This document shows, piece by piece, positions 1 to 7,905 of a stretch of DNA of 64,000 nt. The translations under genes were made by a program, and so were the position numbers. Positions within the stretch are counted from its first letter, which is position 1; each line of letters starts with the position of its first letter. This stretch comes from Oceanispirochaeta crateris (GTDB lineage Bacteria; Spirochaetota; Spirochaetia; DSM-2461): the NCBI RefSeq assembly GCF_008329965.1, contig NZ_CP036150.1, positions 1,860,001 through 1,924,000 on the forward strand. Direction: 5' to 3'. Below the pieces are notes generated by a model. That model saw nothing but the letters and a program-made list of their open reading frames with translations. It was not told where the DNA came from and searched no databases.

Positions 1-514
1 ACCGGTTGTCTACAAGGGTGTGTTCCACAACCAGGTTCGGATCAAAACTGTGATTGACATAACGCAGCTCATTTCCCATTTTCAGAGCATTGACCTCGTA
101 AAGAACATCTTCATACCAGGCATCGGGGTAATCCCAGGTATAATCCGTATCATACCTCACCGGCTCCTCTATGCTCTCAGGATCGAGGATTAGATCCTCT
201 CCGGACTGAACAAGACCGGCATACTCAGATAGAAAATCTCCGGGTTTCATATCGACTGCGGCAAATAAGCCGTATCCAACATCCTCCGAAACCTTCTGTA
301 TTGAAACAGGAGCCATAAAAGCCTCCTCGATCTTACCATGATAATCTGCGTGAAGAGTCTCAAACTCCTCTTGATTATCCAGATAATAGGGCGACTCTTT
401 CTGGTCTCTTGAAAAAACAGGAACATCCTTGTAAACAGACCTTGAAATATAGTCTAATCCCTGGGATTCCATAAACCGGCGACGAGAATCGGGAGTTTCA
501 TATTTTTCCGACAT
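1..514 (-). CDS. SET-domain protein (putative protein lysine methyltransferase), 3' end cut by window
   Basis: The first 171 residues are inside the window; the stop codon lies beyond base 1. Residues about 78-100 read VGYGLFAA followed by a Gly-Asp turn and SEYAG, the opening strands of a SET domain. Residues about 148-160 contain NELRYVNHSFDPN, matching the SET RFxNHSCxPN motif that helps bind S-adenosylmethionine. SET enzymes transfer methyl groups from SAM to lysine side chains. The final catalytic Tyr segment would lie outside the window, so activity cannot be judged. ATG at 514 is chosen because an AGGAG sits 6 nt upstream. The preceding 77 residues match nothing I recognise. Bacterial SET proteins are patchily distributed and the substrate is unknown. 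The gene is divergent from the J-like gene. Confidence 0.8.
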   Translation of the reverse strand, partial: MSEKYETPDSRRRFMESQGLDYISRSVYKDVPVFSRDQKESPYYLDNQEEFETLHADYHGKIEEAFMAPVSIQKVSEDVGYGLFAAVDMKPGDFLSEYAGLVQSGEDLILDPESIEEPVRYDTDYTWDYPDAWYEDVLYEVNALKMGNELRYVNHSFDPNLVVEHTLVDNR

Positions 515-847
515 TCACAGCTCCTAAAAAAAGCATTGACCTTGGGGATCACCATCACGACAGGATTCATAGGATATGCCTTTTGAATAGCATCCCGTTG
601 GCAGATCCAACCGACAATACAGCCAATCACTGGATTGCGTAGTGTCCTGGGCCAATAAAGACCTGATGACAACATTATTAAAGTAACTAAATGCCAGACT
701 CAAAGCAACAGACAGCAGAAAAAACAGAACGTTGACAGGACGGGATAAGGATTTTTTAATTTATTTTGTCTTTCATATGAGAATTTAAGGACATATTATA
801 CAATTTTTTGGTATTTTAGTTTGAGCTTTTAGAACCTTTCTCATCAA
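515..847. other. Intergenic region between divergent genes
   Basis: This 333-bp stretch separates the SET-domain gene from the J-like gene. I see no convincing coding sequence. A reverse-strand open frame crossing it has no ribosome-binding site and overlaps the start of the SET gene. The right half is AT-rich and holds a good promoter at 732-760. Confidence 0.6.
732..760 (+). promoter_or_regulatory. Sigma70-type promoter for the J-like gene
   Basis: TTGACA at 732-737, a 17-nt spacer and TTTAAT at 755-760 (five of six matches to the -10 consensus). Transcription would begin near 767, leaving a leader of about 80-120 nt before the coding region. Confidence 0.6.
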
Positions 848-1660
848 TTGATTTATCCCTCTATATTCCCTATTCTGTTAATAGTTATGATGAGAACTGG
901 AAGACAACGCAGGCACAGGAAAAGACTAAAGCCGACTCTTTCCCTGGATCAGCTGCTGAGAAAACAGCCCAAGTCCCTACAAAAGAACCCTCTTTACTCC
1001 CTGATGGAAAATCATTTTAGACTCTCCCAACCATTGCAGAGCTTAAGGATAAACCGTCGTTGTTACCGCCTCATGGACAAAGCTGTTATTGATCCAGAAA
1101 ATCTGGTTCATTTCTATAGAACCTACGGATTACCTCAAGATCCATTCTTCCCTCTATTTTTCAACATTAAAAGGGATTATTTAAAAAAAAGAGAAGAAGC
1201 AGCACTAAGAAAAGAAGAGTATATTCTAAAGAAAATGCAGCAATTACCAATGGAAAAACGAAAGATCCTCCGCTTCTTGGCTGAATGGGAGGAAGAGGTG
1301 AACTCAAATAAAAACCGTCCTCTCTGGGAGCGGAATATCTACCCTAGAAGCAAGAAACGGGTCCATGAGCTCCTGCAATATCGAGAGTCTGAATGGATAG
1401 AGCTCTTTGACAACCATTTAGATTTAATGCTGCAACGGTATTCTGTCATTTCTGAATCCAGGTTGATGACAGTAAAGGCCTGTCTTACCCTGGACCTCCC
1501 TCCCAAAGTGAAACCCTTCAGGCTTCCTTTTCAAAAGGACATACAGAAGGCCTTCTTAAAACGATGTCCCATATGTCACCCTGATACGGGAGGTGATGGT
1601 AAACTGTTTACCCTCCTACAAGAAAGAAGAACACTACTGAGGGACAGAATCAGGGAATAA
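848..1660 (+). CDS. Protein with degenerate C-terminal J-like domain
   Basis: 270 residues from TTG at 848. In-frame ATGs at 887 and 890 are alternative starts; none has a clear ribosome-binding site. A short hydrophobic stretch (residues 3-15) precedes a very basic segment (RTGRQRRHRKR). The middle is rich in charged helices. Residues about 226-268 resemble the helix II-loop-helix III part of a DnaJ J-domain: FQKDIQKAFLKR, then HPDTGGD with the HPD tripeptide at 244-246, then FTLLQERRTLL. HPD is the signature that stimulates Hsp70 ATPase activity. It is unusual to find it at the C terminus, and the run just before it contains CPIC. A role as an Hsp70 co-chaperone is inferred from this motif only; the N-terminal 220 residues are unrecognised. 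Confidence 0.65.
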   Translation: MIYPSIFPILLIVMMRTGRQRRHRKRLKPTLSLDQLLRKQPKSLQKNPLYSLMENHFRLSQPLQSLRINRRCYRLMDKAVIDPENLVHFYRTYGLPQDPFFPLFFNIKRDYLKKREEAALRKEEYILKKMQQLPMEKRKILRFLAEWEEEVNSNKNRPLWERNIYPRSKKRVHELLQYRESEWIELFDNHLDLMLQRYSVISESRLMTVKACLTLDLPPKVKPFRLPFQKDIQKAFLKRCPICHPDTGGDGKLFTLLQERRTLLRDRIRE

Positions 1661-1689
1661 GAGCTCTCCCCCTTTTGAATACCGCCCTC

Positions 1690-4437
1690 TTATACTAGAC
1701 TGGCGATGACTTCTAAAAGAGTTTTTCTATCAAAGGGTTTTTGCATAAAGGCATCGATTCCCGGAGGGAGTTCATTCTGGTTTAGATTTTCATTAAATCC
1801 GGAAAATAGAATAATAGGCAAATCCGGCCTCAGTTCTTTCAGTTCCCGGGCCACTAAATCTCCTCTCTTTTCCGGCATAGTCATATCCAGGATTGCCAAG
1901 CCATAGGCCTCTGGATTCTCATGAAAATTCTTGACCCCTTCCAAGGCACTACTGAAACTATGAACCACAAAGCCTTCCTTCTCCAGATAGAGTGTAAGAA
2001 GGTCCAGAATCAATGACTCATCATCTATGGCGATAATGTGCAATTTTCCGGGTATTTTATAGATCTGTTTTTGTTCTTCCGAAGGGTCAATATTGTAATC
2101 AAGGATGGGCAGATACAAAATGATGGATGTTCCCTTACCGGGGAGACTCTCCACACTGATCTGTCCATTCCATTCGCTGATCAAACCATGAACAACGCTG
2201 AGGCCCATTCCGGTTCCTTCTCCAGATTTACGGGTGGTGTAGAAGGGATCAAAGATACGGCTCTTCACTTCCTCGGTCATTCCGACTCCCGTATCATGGA
2301 AACTAAGTTCCATCCAGCGTGTTCCATCACAGGAAGAGATTTTTCTAAGGATTTCCTCTTTTTCCAACTCTCTTAAACTCACGGTCAGACAGCCACCATC
2401 GGGCATAGCCAGCCTGGCATTGGTACAAATATTCATGATGACTCTATGGACCTGCCCTTCATCGGCCATGATATAGGAATGGTTGTCAATAATTTGTTTG
2501 ATCTTGATTGAGCTGGGAAAAGAAGGGGTGACCAGAGTAAAAACCTCCTTGACCATGCTGGAAATCTGAACAGGAATCATTTTAGTTTTTTTATTGCTGG
2601 AGAAATCTAAAATTTTTCCTATTAGAGCTTCACCACGATTTGAGGCCTTATGGATCGTTTCAAAAAGGGATGAGATCTCTTGATTTTCTGAGAATCGGGT
2701 CATGCCAATATCTGAATATCCTTTGATGACCGTGAGAACATTGTTAAAGTCATGGGCAATGCCCCCCGCCAGAATTCCCAGAGATTCCAATCGCTGTTTT
2801 CTAGACAGTTGTTCTTCCATCTCCTTGCGTTCGGAAATATCCCGAAAGTTCCCACGTAAACCAAGGTCTATCCCGTCTTTACTCCTGATATGCCAACAAT
2901 CATGTTGAAGCCAACGGAGGCTTCCGTCTTTGTGGAGGATGCGGATTTGAGTGTCAGATTCTTTATGATCTCCAATATTCTGATGGGAAAAATGTGAATC
3001 CCATAACTCCCGATCCTCAGGGTATATGATTTGTAACAGAAGTTCAGAGTTCTCCAGAAATTCAGAAGCCGCATATCCTGATATTCTCTCGCAGGAGGGT
3101 GAGACATAGATAAATTGTCCTTGATCATCCATCCAGAACTCCCAATTATAATTGTAATCGGCGATGGTGGAATATTTCTGCTGAATAGCAGACAAGGCAG
3201 AGTCAAATTCATCTCTGAAACTCAGATCTCGACTGATAGAGAGTAAAAATTGTCTGCCCCTGGATTCAAAAAGCTGGGATGAAGTTTCTACGGGAAAAGA
3301 GCCGCCTTCCTTGATTGGGAGAGTGGTTTCTGTAATATGAAATCCCTTCCTTCTTAATTCTTGAGTCATCTCCTCTCTCCAAGGAGTAGTTTCATTCTTC
3401 AAGAACTCATCGGCTTTCATCAGATACATCTCTTTTTGTGAATATCCAGTTTTTTCACAGAAGGACTCATTTACATCCAAAAACAGCCCATTTTCATCGT
3501 CTGTTAAACCGACCACAGAGATCAAGTCTTTGGCCCCATTGAAAAGGCGCTTATAATTTTCTTCACTGTCCTGAAGTCTGACACTGACCTGTGCCACCTT
3601 AAGCCTCAAAAGAAATACAAAAAGCATCACGAATATGAAGACCAGGACCGCCGCGGCAGTGAGATAGAAAATCCACTGTGGTATGACTTCCACTGTGTCT
3701 ACAAAACGTAGACTGTTCAACTCTCTGTTATATACGGAGTTTTCATCATTTCTCATTTCTACAAGAGCCGTGTCAATGATTTCCAACAGGAATTCCGGTC
3801 CCCCCTTACGCAAGGCGATATAGGATTTGCTGGGTGAAAAAAGGATATTTGAACTCTTGATTCTGCTCTCATACCAGGCAAGACTGTTGTAAGAGACGAG
3901 GCCGTCAACGTCTCCTCCCAGAAGCTTTTGGGTCATAATCTGGTTATCCGGGTAGTAAACCGGCACAAATGGAATATTAAAATCCTTCATCATTTGAATG
4001 AAATTCTTCCCATTCTGACCGCCCTCCATCAGGGCTATCCTTTTATCATGAAGGTCGAGAACACTCTCTATGGGACTATCGGGTGGAACAAAAAGCTGGC
4101 TCCAGCTTACAATAAATGGCTCTTTATTGAAGGTAAAGAGCTCTTTTCTTTCTTCTGTCATCAAAAATGCAGGTAGAATATCAATCTCACCGGAGAGGAC
4201 CTTCTCATAGGCATCTTGAAAGGTTAATCCTGTGACAAACTGGACCGTATACCCCTCTTCTTCCAGGATAGAACGGAGGACTTCGGGAAAAAGACCGGCC
4301 ACCTGCCCCTGATCATTAACATAACAGACCGGCTTCACACCATCAAAGACGGCAACCGTCACGATTTCTGCATAAAGTGTACAATTAACAACAATAAGAA
4401 GAGAAATCAGAAGAACTTTCCGCCATCTAAACCACAT
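1690..4437 (-). CDS. Hybrid sensor histidine kinase with periplasmic solute-binding sensor domain
   Basis: 915 residues. In order: signal peptide (1-23); a family 3 solute-binding-protein-like sensor (about 25-245) of the type that binds amino acids; one transmembrane helix (about 254-278); two PAS domains (about 293-405 and 420-540, the second followed by the PAC-like LGLRGNFRDISERKEMEEQ); HisKA with the phospho-accepting His562 in AHDFNN; HATPase (N-box MNICTNARLAM, G-boxes DTGVGM and GTGMGLS); and a C-terminal receiver with acidic IDDE, phospho-acceptor Asp851 and Lys900. All catalytic residues expected for autophosphorylation and internal phosphotransfer are present. No cognate output regulator is adjacent. 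The ligand is unknown; an amino acid or other small polar solute is likely from the family. Confidence 0.9.
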   Translation of the reverse strand: MWFRWRKVLLISLLIVVNCTLYAEIVTVAVFDGVKPVCYVNDQGQVAGLFPEVLRSILEEEGYTVQFVTGLTFQDAYEKVLSGEIDILPAFLMTEERKELFTFNKEPFIVSWSQLFVPPDSPIESVLDLHDKRIALMEGGQNGKNFIQMMKDFNIPFVPVYYPDNQIMTQKLLGGDVDGLVSYNSLAWYESRIKSSNILFSPSKSYIALRKGGPEFLLEIIDTALVEMRNDENSVYNRELNSLRFVDTVEVIPQWIFYLTAAAVLVFIFVMLFVFLLRLKVAQVSVRLQDSEENYKRLFNGAKDLISVVGLTDDENGLFLDVNESFCEKTGYSQKEMYLMKADEFLKNETTPWREEMTQELRRKGFHITETTLPIKEGGSFPVETSSQLFESRGRQFLLSISRDLSFRDEFDSALSAIQQKYSTIADYNYNWEFWMDDQGQFIYVSPSCERISGYAASEFLENSELLLQIIYPEDRELWDSHFSHQNIGDHKESDTQIRILHKDGSLRWLQHDCWHIRSKDGIDLGLRGNFRDISERKEMEEQLSRKQRLESLGILAGGIAHDFNNVLTVIKGYSDIGMTRFSENQEISSLFETIHKASNRGEALIGKILDFSSNKKTKMIPVQISSMVKEVFTLVTPSFPSSIKIKQIIDNHSYIMADEGQVHRVIMNICTNARLAMPDGGCLTVSLRELEKEEILRKISSCDGTRWMELSFHDTGVGMTEEVKSRIFDPFYTTRKSGEGTGMGLSVVHGLISEWNGQISVESLPGKGTSIILYLPILDYNIDPSEEQKQIYKIPGKLHIIAIDDESLILDLLTLYLEKEGFVVHSFSSALEGVKNFHENPEAYGLAILDMTMPEKRGDLVARELKELRPDLPIILFSGFNENLNQNELPPGIDAFMQKPFDRKTLLEVIASLV

Positions 4438-4556
4438 AAATTATCCTCATTCTGACTTTCGGAACCTATACTCATTTACTTTATTTGTAATAAAAGGATT
4501 ATAATATTAATCCTGCTAGGATTTGAACCTAACATATAAAGCCATAAGGAAACAGG

Positions 4557-6503
4557 ATGGGTGATACAGGAACACTTGAAGAACAACTACAGCGCTTTTT
4601 CGGATTCACAGCCTTTAGGGGAAAACAACGGAGGGTAATTGAATCTGCCTTGTCGGGCCATAGTACCCTGGCTGTCTTTCCTACAGGAAGCGGCAAGAGC
4701 CTCTGCTATCAGCTCCCGGCACTCTTGCAGGAAGGGCTCACACTGGTCATAAGCCCCCTTATAGCCCTGATGAAAGATCAGGTGGATTTTCTAGAAAAAC
4801 ACAACATACCAGCAGCCCGATACGATACATCTCTCACCAGAGAGGAGTGGGAAGAGGTCAATCAACAGATGAGATCCAATAAACTGAAGATTCTCTTTGT
4901 TTCTCCCGAACGCCTGGGAAATGAAAAGTTTATTGCCTTGATGACCCGGATCAAGATTCAAACCCTGGTGATTGATGAAATCCACTCCATTTCCGAATGG
5001 GGTCATAACTTCCGGCCGGATTATCTGAAGCTGGCCCGCTATTACAAGGAACTAAAGATTCCCAAGATGATTGGTTTAACCGCAACAGCCAATAAAAAGG
5101 TCATAAAAGATATTTGCCGGGTCTTCTCAATCGAAGAGGAACATTGCATTGTCAGCGGATTTCACCGCCCCAATCTGTATATCAGGATTCACCCTGTGTC
5201 AGAGACAAACCGGAATCAGAAGTTGCTAGAAACCCTTAAAATAAGAGAGTCCGGTCCAGCGATCGTCTATGTGAGCCAGCAAAAAACAAGCAATGAGGTT
5301 CAGAAATACCTGGAAGCCCATGGCATTTCCGCCAGGGCCTACCATGCAGGGATGGGAGCTGAGGCAAGAAAGGACGTCCAGAATTGGTTTATGCCCAGTG
5401 AGAAGGCAGTGATTGTAGCTACTATTGCCTTTGGTATGGGTATTGATAAGGCAAATGTCCGTCAGGTGATCCATTACAATCTACCCAAGAGCCTTGAAAA
5501 CTATATGCAGGAAATCGGTCGGGCCGGCAGAGACGGCCAAGCAGCAGACTGCACACTCCTGTATTGTCCATCAGACAGGATAGTCCTTGAAAATTACAGT
5601 TATGGAGACACACCCGCGAGGGAAAACATTCACAAATTACTGCAGATGCTTTCCCATCTTGATCATGAATTTTCAATTAGTCCCTATCACTGCTCCAGAG
5701 ACTTTGATATCAGAGATCTTGTTTGCCGGACTCTTTTCACCTATTTAGAATTGGACTCATTTATAGAGAGTACAGGTAGTTTTGCCAATGAATACAGCAT
5801 CCGGTTTATAAGACCCGAAAAAGAGAGAACTCTTCAAATTGGTCCCGAAAGAGCCGCTTTTCTGGAATCAGTCTTTTCCACAGGTAAAATGGGACGGCTT
5901 TTACTGAAACTAGATCTTCTCCAGGCCGCACAAACTACCGGAGAAGATCTTTCCAGAATACAGAGAGCCCTCATCTGGCTCGAAAATGAGGGCTGGATTG
6001 AGACGAAAGTTAAAAATATGCGTCACAGTTATAGAAAGATAAAAACTGACTGGAATGTGGATGAGATGACGGAAACACTTGTAAAGCGTTTTACCGAGAG
6101 AGAAGATACAGATATCCGGAGAATCGATCTCATCGAACAGCTCTGCTTATCACAACATTGCAGAACTGCAGTCCTGCTAAAATACTTTGGTGAAGAACTA
6201 AAAAATGACAGCTGCGGCCACTGCGATTTCTGCGATAACACGGCAGAAATGACGGTAGAAAATCAAGAGAATCCGGGACTCAGTCCCTCCCAAAAGACAG
6301 AACTGAAGTCTCTCCTGAAAACAATTGAAAATGAAAACCTCACCATATCCCAGACGACCCGGTTCCTTTGCGGACTCTCTACGCCGGGATTAAGCCGGAA
6401 AAAGATGACAAAAGCGAAAGGATTCGGAAACTTCCAAAACTCCCCTTACAAGGTTGTTCAATCAGAAGTAAATTCGATAAAACGCCAAAGTGAAACATCA
6501 TAA
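4557..6503 (+). CDS. recQ: ATP-dependent DNA helicase RecQ
   Basis: 648 residues. ATG at 4557 is preceded by TAAGGA 6 nt upstream. Walker A is TGSGKS (about 43-48). Motif II reads DEIH (about 140-143) rather than the usual DEAH, followed by the RecQ-typical SISEWGHNFRPDY aromatic loop. QEIGRAGRDG is motif VI. The C-terminal part carries a four-cysteine zinc site (CLSQHC, later CGHCDFC) and a winged-helix region. RecQ unwinds DNA 3' to 5' in recombination and repair. The last 46 bp overlap, tail to tail, the 3' end of the nuclease gene on the other strand, so the two messages are complementary at their ends. Confidence 0.95.
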   Translation: MGDTGTLEEQLQRFFGFTAFRGKQRRVIESALSGHSTLAVFPTGSGKSLCYQLPALLQEGLTLVISPLIALMKDQVDFLEKHNIPAARYDTSLTREEWEEVNQQMRSNKLKILFVSPERLGNEKFIALMTRIKIQTLVIDEIHSISEWGHNFRPDYLKLARYYKELKIPKMIGLTATANKKVIKDICRVFSIEEEHCIVSGFHRPNLYIRIHPVSETNRNQKLLETLKIRESGPAIVYVSQQKTSNEVQKYLEAHGISARAYHAGMGAEARKDVQNWFMPSEKAVIVATIAFGMGIDKANVRQVIHYNLPKSLENYMQEIGRAGRDGQAADCTLLYCPSDRIVLENYSYGDTPARENIHKLLQMLSHLDHEFSISPYHCSRDFDIRDLVCRTLFTYLELDSFIESTGSFANEYSIRFIRPEKERTLQIGPERAAFLESVFSTGKMGRLLLKLDLLQAAQTTGEDLSRIQRALIWLENEGWIETKVKNMRHSYRKIKTDWNVDEMTETLVKRFTEREDTDIRRIDLIEQLCLSQHCRTAVLLKYFGEELKNDSCGHCDFCDNTAEMTVENQENPGLSPSQKTELKSLLKTIENENLTISQTTRFLCGLSTPGLSRKKMTKAKGFGNFQNSPYKVVQSEVNSIKRQSETS

Positions 6504-7225
6504 TGGGATTCTATTGACTCTTCCAGATCGTCGGGTAAAAGAGGATAAAAGTTCAGTCCCGTCAGGCCTTCAACCTCATCAATGGACACAGCATAATCCT
6601 GAAGGCGTCCTTCCCCCTTTCGGTTGGGTAGCACAAAGCCTATCCCCTTATAGTCAGGTTCTTTGTAATCCAGAATTACTTTGAAATAATACTCTGGAAC
6701 TGCCACCTCATTCTTGCCGATAACAGGATAATTCTCTTTTGTGAGGATTGGCCCCGTGACGACGTAAATAGACTCGTTCTCAGAGGCCCAGGTTCGAACA
6801 CAGGACTCCAGAAAAGCCCAGATACCCCGGTTGAATCCCGGAACCTGTGGGCTCATATTGCTCATGAGAAATGACTCATCCATAGACTCTGAACTCATTT
6901 TCATATCAGCTGCCGGAGCCAGATGACCCCGGTCATACCCCGAATATTTATAATCTGAAAGAGCTACGGAGCCGCTAAGAATCTCTCGGTCTTCCCGGAA
7001 GCGGTTGGAACGTTTTGCAAGTCCCACCACTTCCTCCTGGGTCAATTCATAGGCCACCCAGTCCGGCTGTTCAAACTTTTCATTGTACTGCAGAGTATAA
7101 AAGGAGCGTTCATAAATGGAACTGTCTGCTGAAACCTGCGGGATCTCCAGCCCCTGAGGAAAAAGAGCACTCAAGGGACATAAAGATATGATAATTGACA
7201 GGATCAGGATTCTCTTTATTTTCAT
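6458..7225 (-). CDS. Secreted DNA/RNA non-specific endonuclease (NucA/EndA family)
   Basis: 255 residues from the ATG at 7225, chosen because an AGGA lies about 9-12 nt upstream and the sequence then begins directly with a signal peptide (MKIKRILILSIIISLCPLSA). An in-frame ATG at 7246 and a TTG at 7252 would only add residues before the signal peptide. The catalytic motif DRGHLAPAADM contains the general-base His, and the later NRGIWAFLE supplies the metal-binding Asn and Glu of this beta-beta-alpha-metal family. These enzymes cleave single- and double-stranded DNA and RNA. The protein would act outside the cytoplasm, perhaps for nucleotide scavenging. Its 3' end overlaps recQ by 46 bp. Confidence 0.9.
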   Translation of the reverse strand: MKIKRILILSIIISLCPLSALFPQGLEIPQVSADSSIYERSFYTLQYNEKFEQPDWVAYELTQEEVVGLAKRSNRFREDREILSGSVALSDYKYSGYDRGHLAPAADMKMSSESMDESFLMSNMSPQVPGFNRGIWAFLESCVRTWASENESIYVVTGPILTKENYPVIGKNEVAVPEYYFKVILDYKEPDYKGIGFVLPNRKGEGRLQDYAVSIDEVEGLTGLNFYPLLPDDLEESIESHYDVSLWRFIEFTSD

Positions 7226-7385
7226 TTCTCTTGATCCTACCTTCATCAACAAATAGAGTCAAACCGGCGAAATGAAAAGTTTTTTGATTCATCTTGAATC
7301 GAGGAAAAATTCAAACTACAGAATATAGACATATTTATATATTCGTTTTATATTTTCAAGCAACCCTTCATTAAGGAAGAAAACC

Positions 7386-7847
7386 GTGGATTACCCTGTT
7401 GCAGAAAGAGCTCTAATAAAATGGACTAAAGAACGCCTTAAGGTGATTGAAGTCTCAGAGAAGTTTTGTCATTACAGATTTGAAATGGACGGTTCCACCT
7501 GTAGCAATGGAGGAGTAGAGTTTAAGGCCTTCCTTCATGCCAACATAAGCCCTCCTCCTCAATCATTGATAGAGAAAGCCTGGATTGAAATACCCGAAGA
7601 GGAACAAGCCTCGGCCACTCATATGTGCTGCTGTTTCAAAAGCGGACCCAAAGAGAGGCAGACCTACTTTGAATCCTTAAAAAAGGACGCATCCTTTACC
7701 GGTGAGTCCCTTGAAAATGAGATTCTCAAAGAGCTTCCTCTAAACCATGCTGGTTGTCTTTGTTATCAGCCCATGATAAATCAGAAATGGAAAATGGCAT
7801 TATCGACGATCCATTACGCCCGATCAACCTCTCCATCGGGAATATAA
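7386..7847 (+). CDS. Small cysteine-rich protein of unknown function
   Basis: 153 residues from a GTG start with AAGGAAGA 5-12 nt upstream. I do not recognise the family. It has Cys residues in three clusters: FCHY and STCSNGG near residues 28-42, HMCCCF near residues 78-82, and AGCLCY near residues 123-127. No signal peptide or membrane segment is visible, so the cysteines probably face the cytoplasm and may bind a metal or cluster. It stands alone, convergent with the MscS-type gene. Confidence 0.6.
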   Translation: MDYPVAERALIKWTKERLKVIEVSEKFCHYRFEMDGSTCSNGGVEFKAFLHANISPPPQSLIEKAWIEIPEEEQASATHMCCCFKSGPKERQTYFESLKKDASFTGESLENEILKELPLNHAGCLCYQPMINQKWKMALSTIHYARSTSPSGI

Positions 7848-7868
7848 CTCTTCTTTTTAAGGGATCTT

Positions 7869-7889
7869 TATCCTGAAGAGAACAGGATA
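7869..7889. repeat. Inverted repeat between convergent genes, possible weak terminator
   Basis: TATCCTG and CAGGATA pair across a 7-nt loop, extendable by one A-T pair and one G-T wobble. It lies between the ends of the Cys-rich gene (7847) and the MscS-type gene (7906). No U-run follows on either strand, so termination here is uncertain. Confidence 0.35.
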
Positions 7890-7905
7890 AGAAGACCTCG
7901 TAAAA

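Noticed and set aside
454-675. Reverse-strand open frame of 73 codons across the SET gene start
   Set aside because: No ribosome-binding site, overlaps the well-supported SET start in another frame, and its product has no recognisable features.
1657-1693. Terminator after the J-like gene
   Set aside because: Only a 7-bp AT-rich repeat with a 23-nt loop and no U-run.
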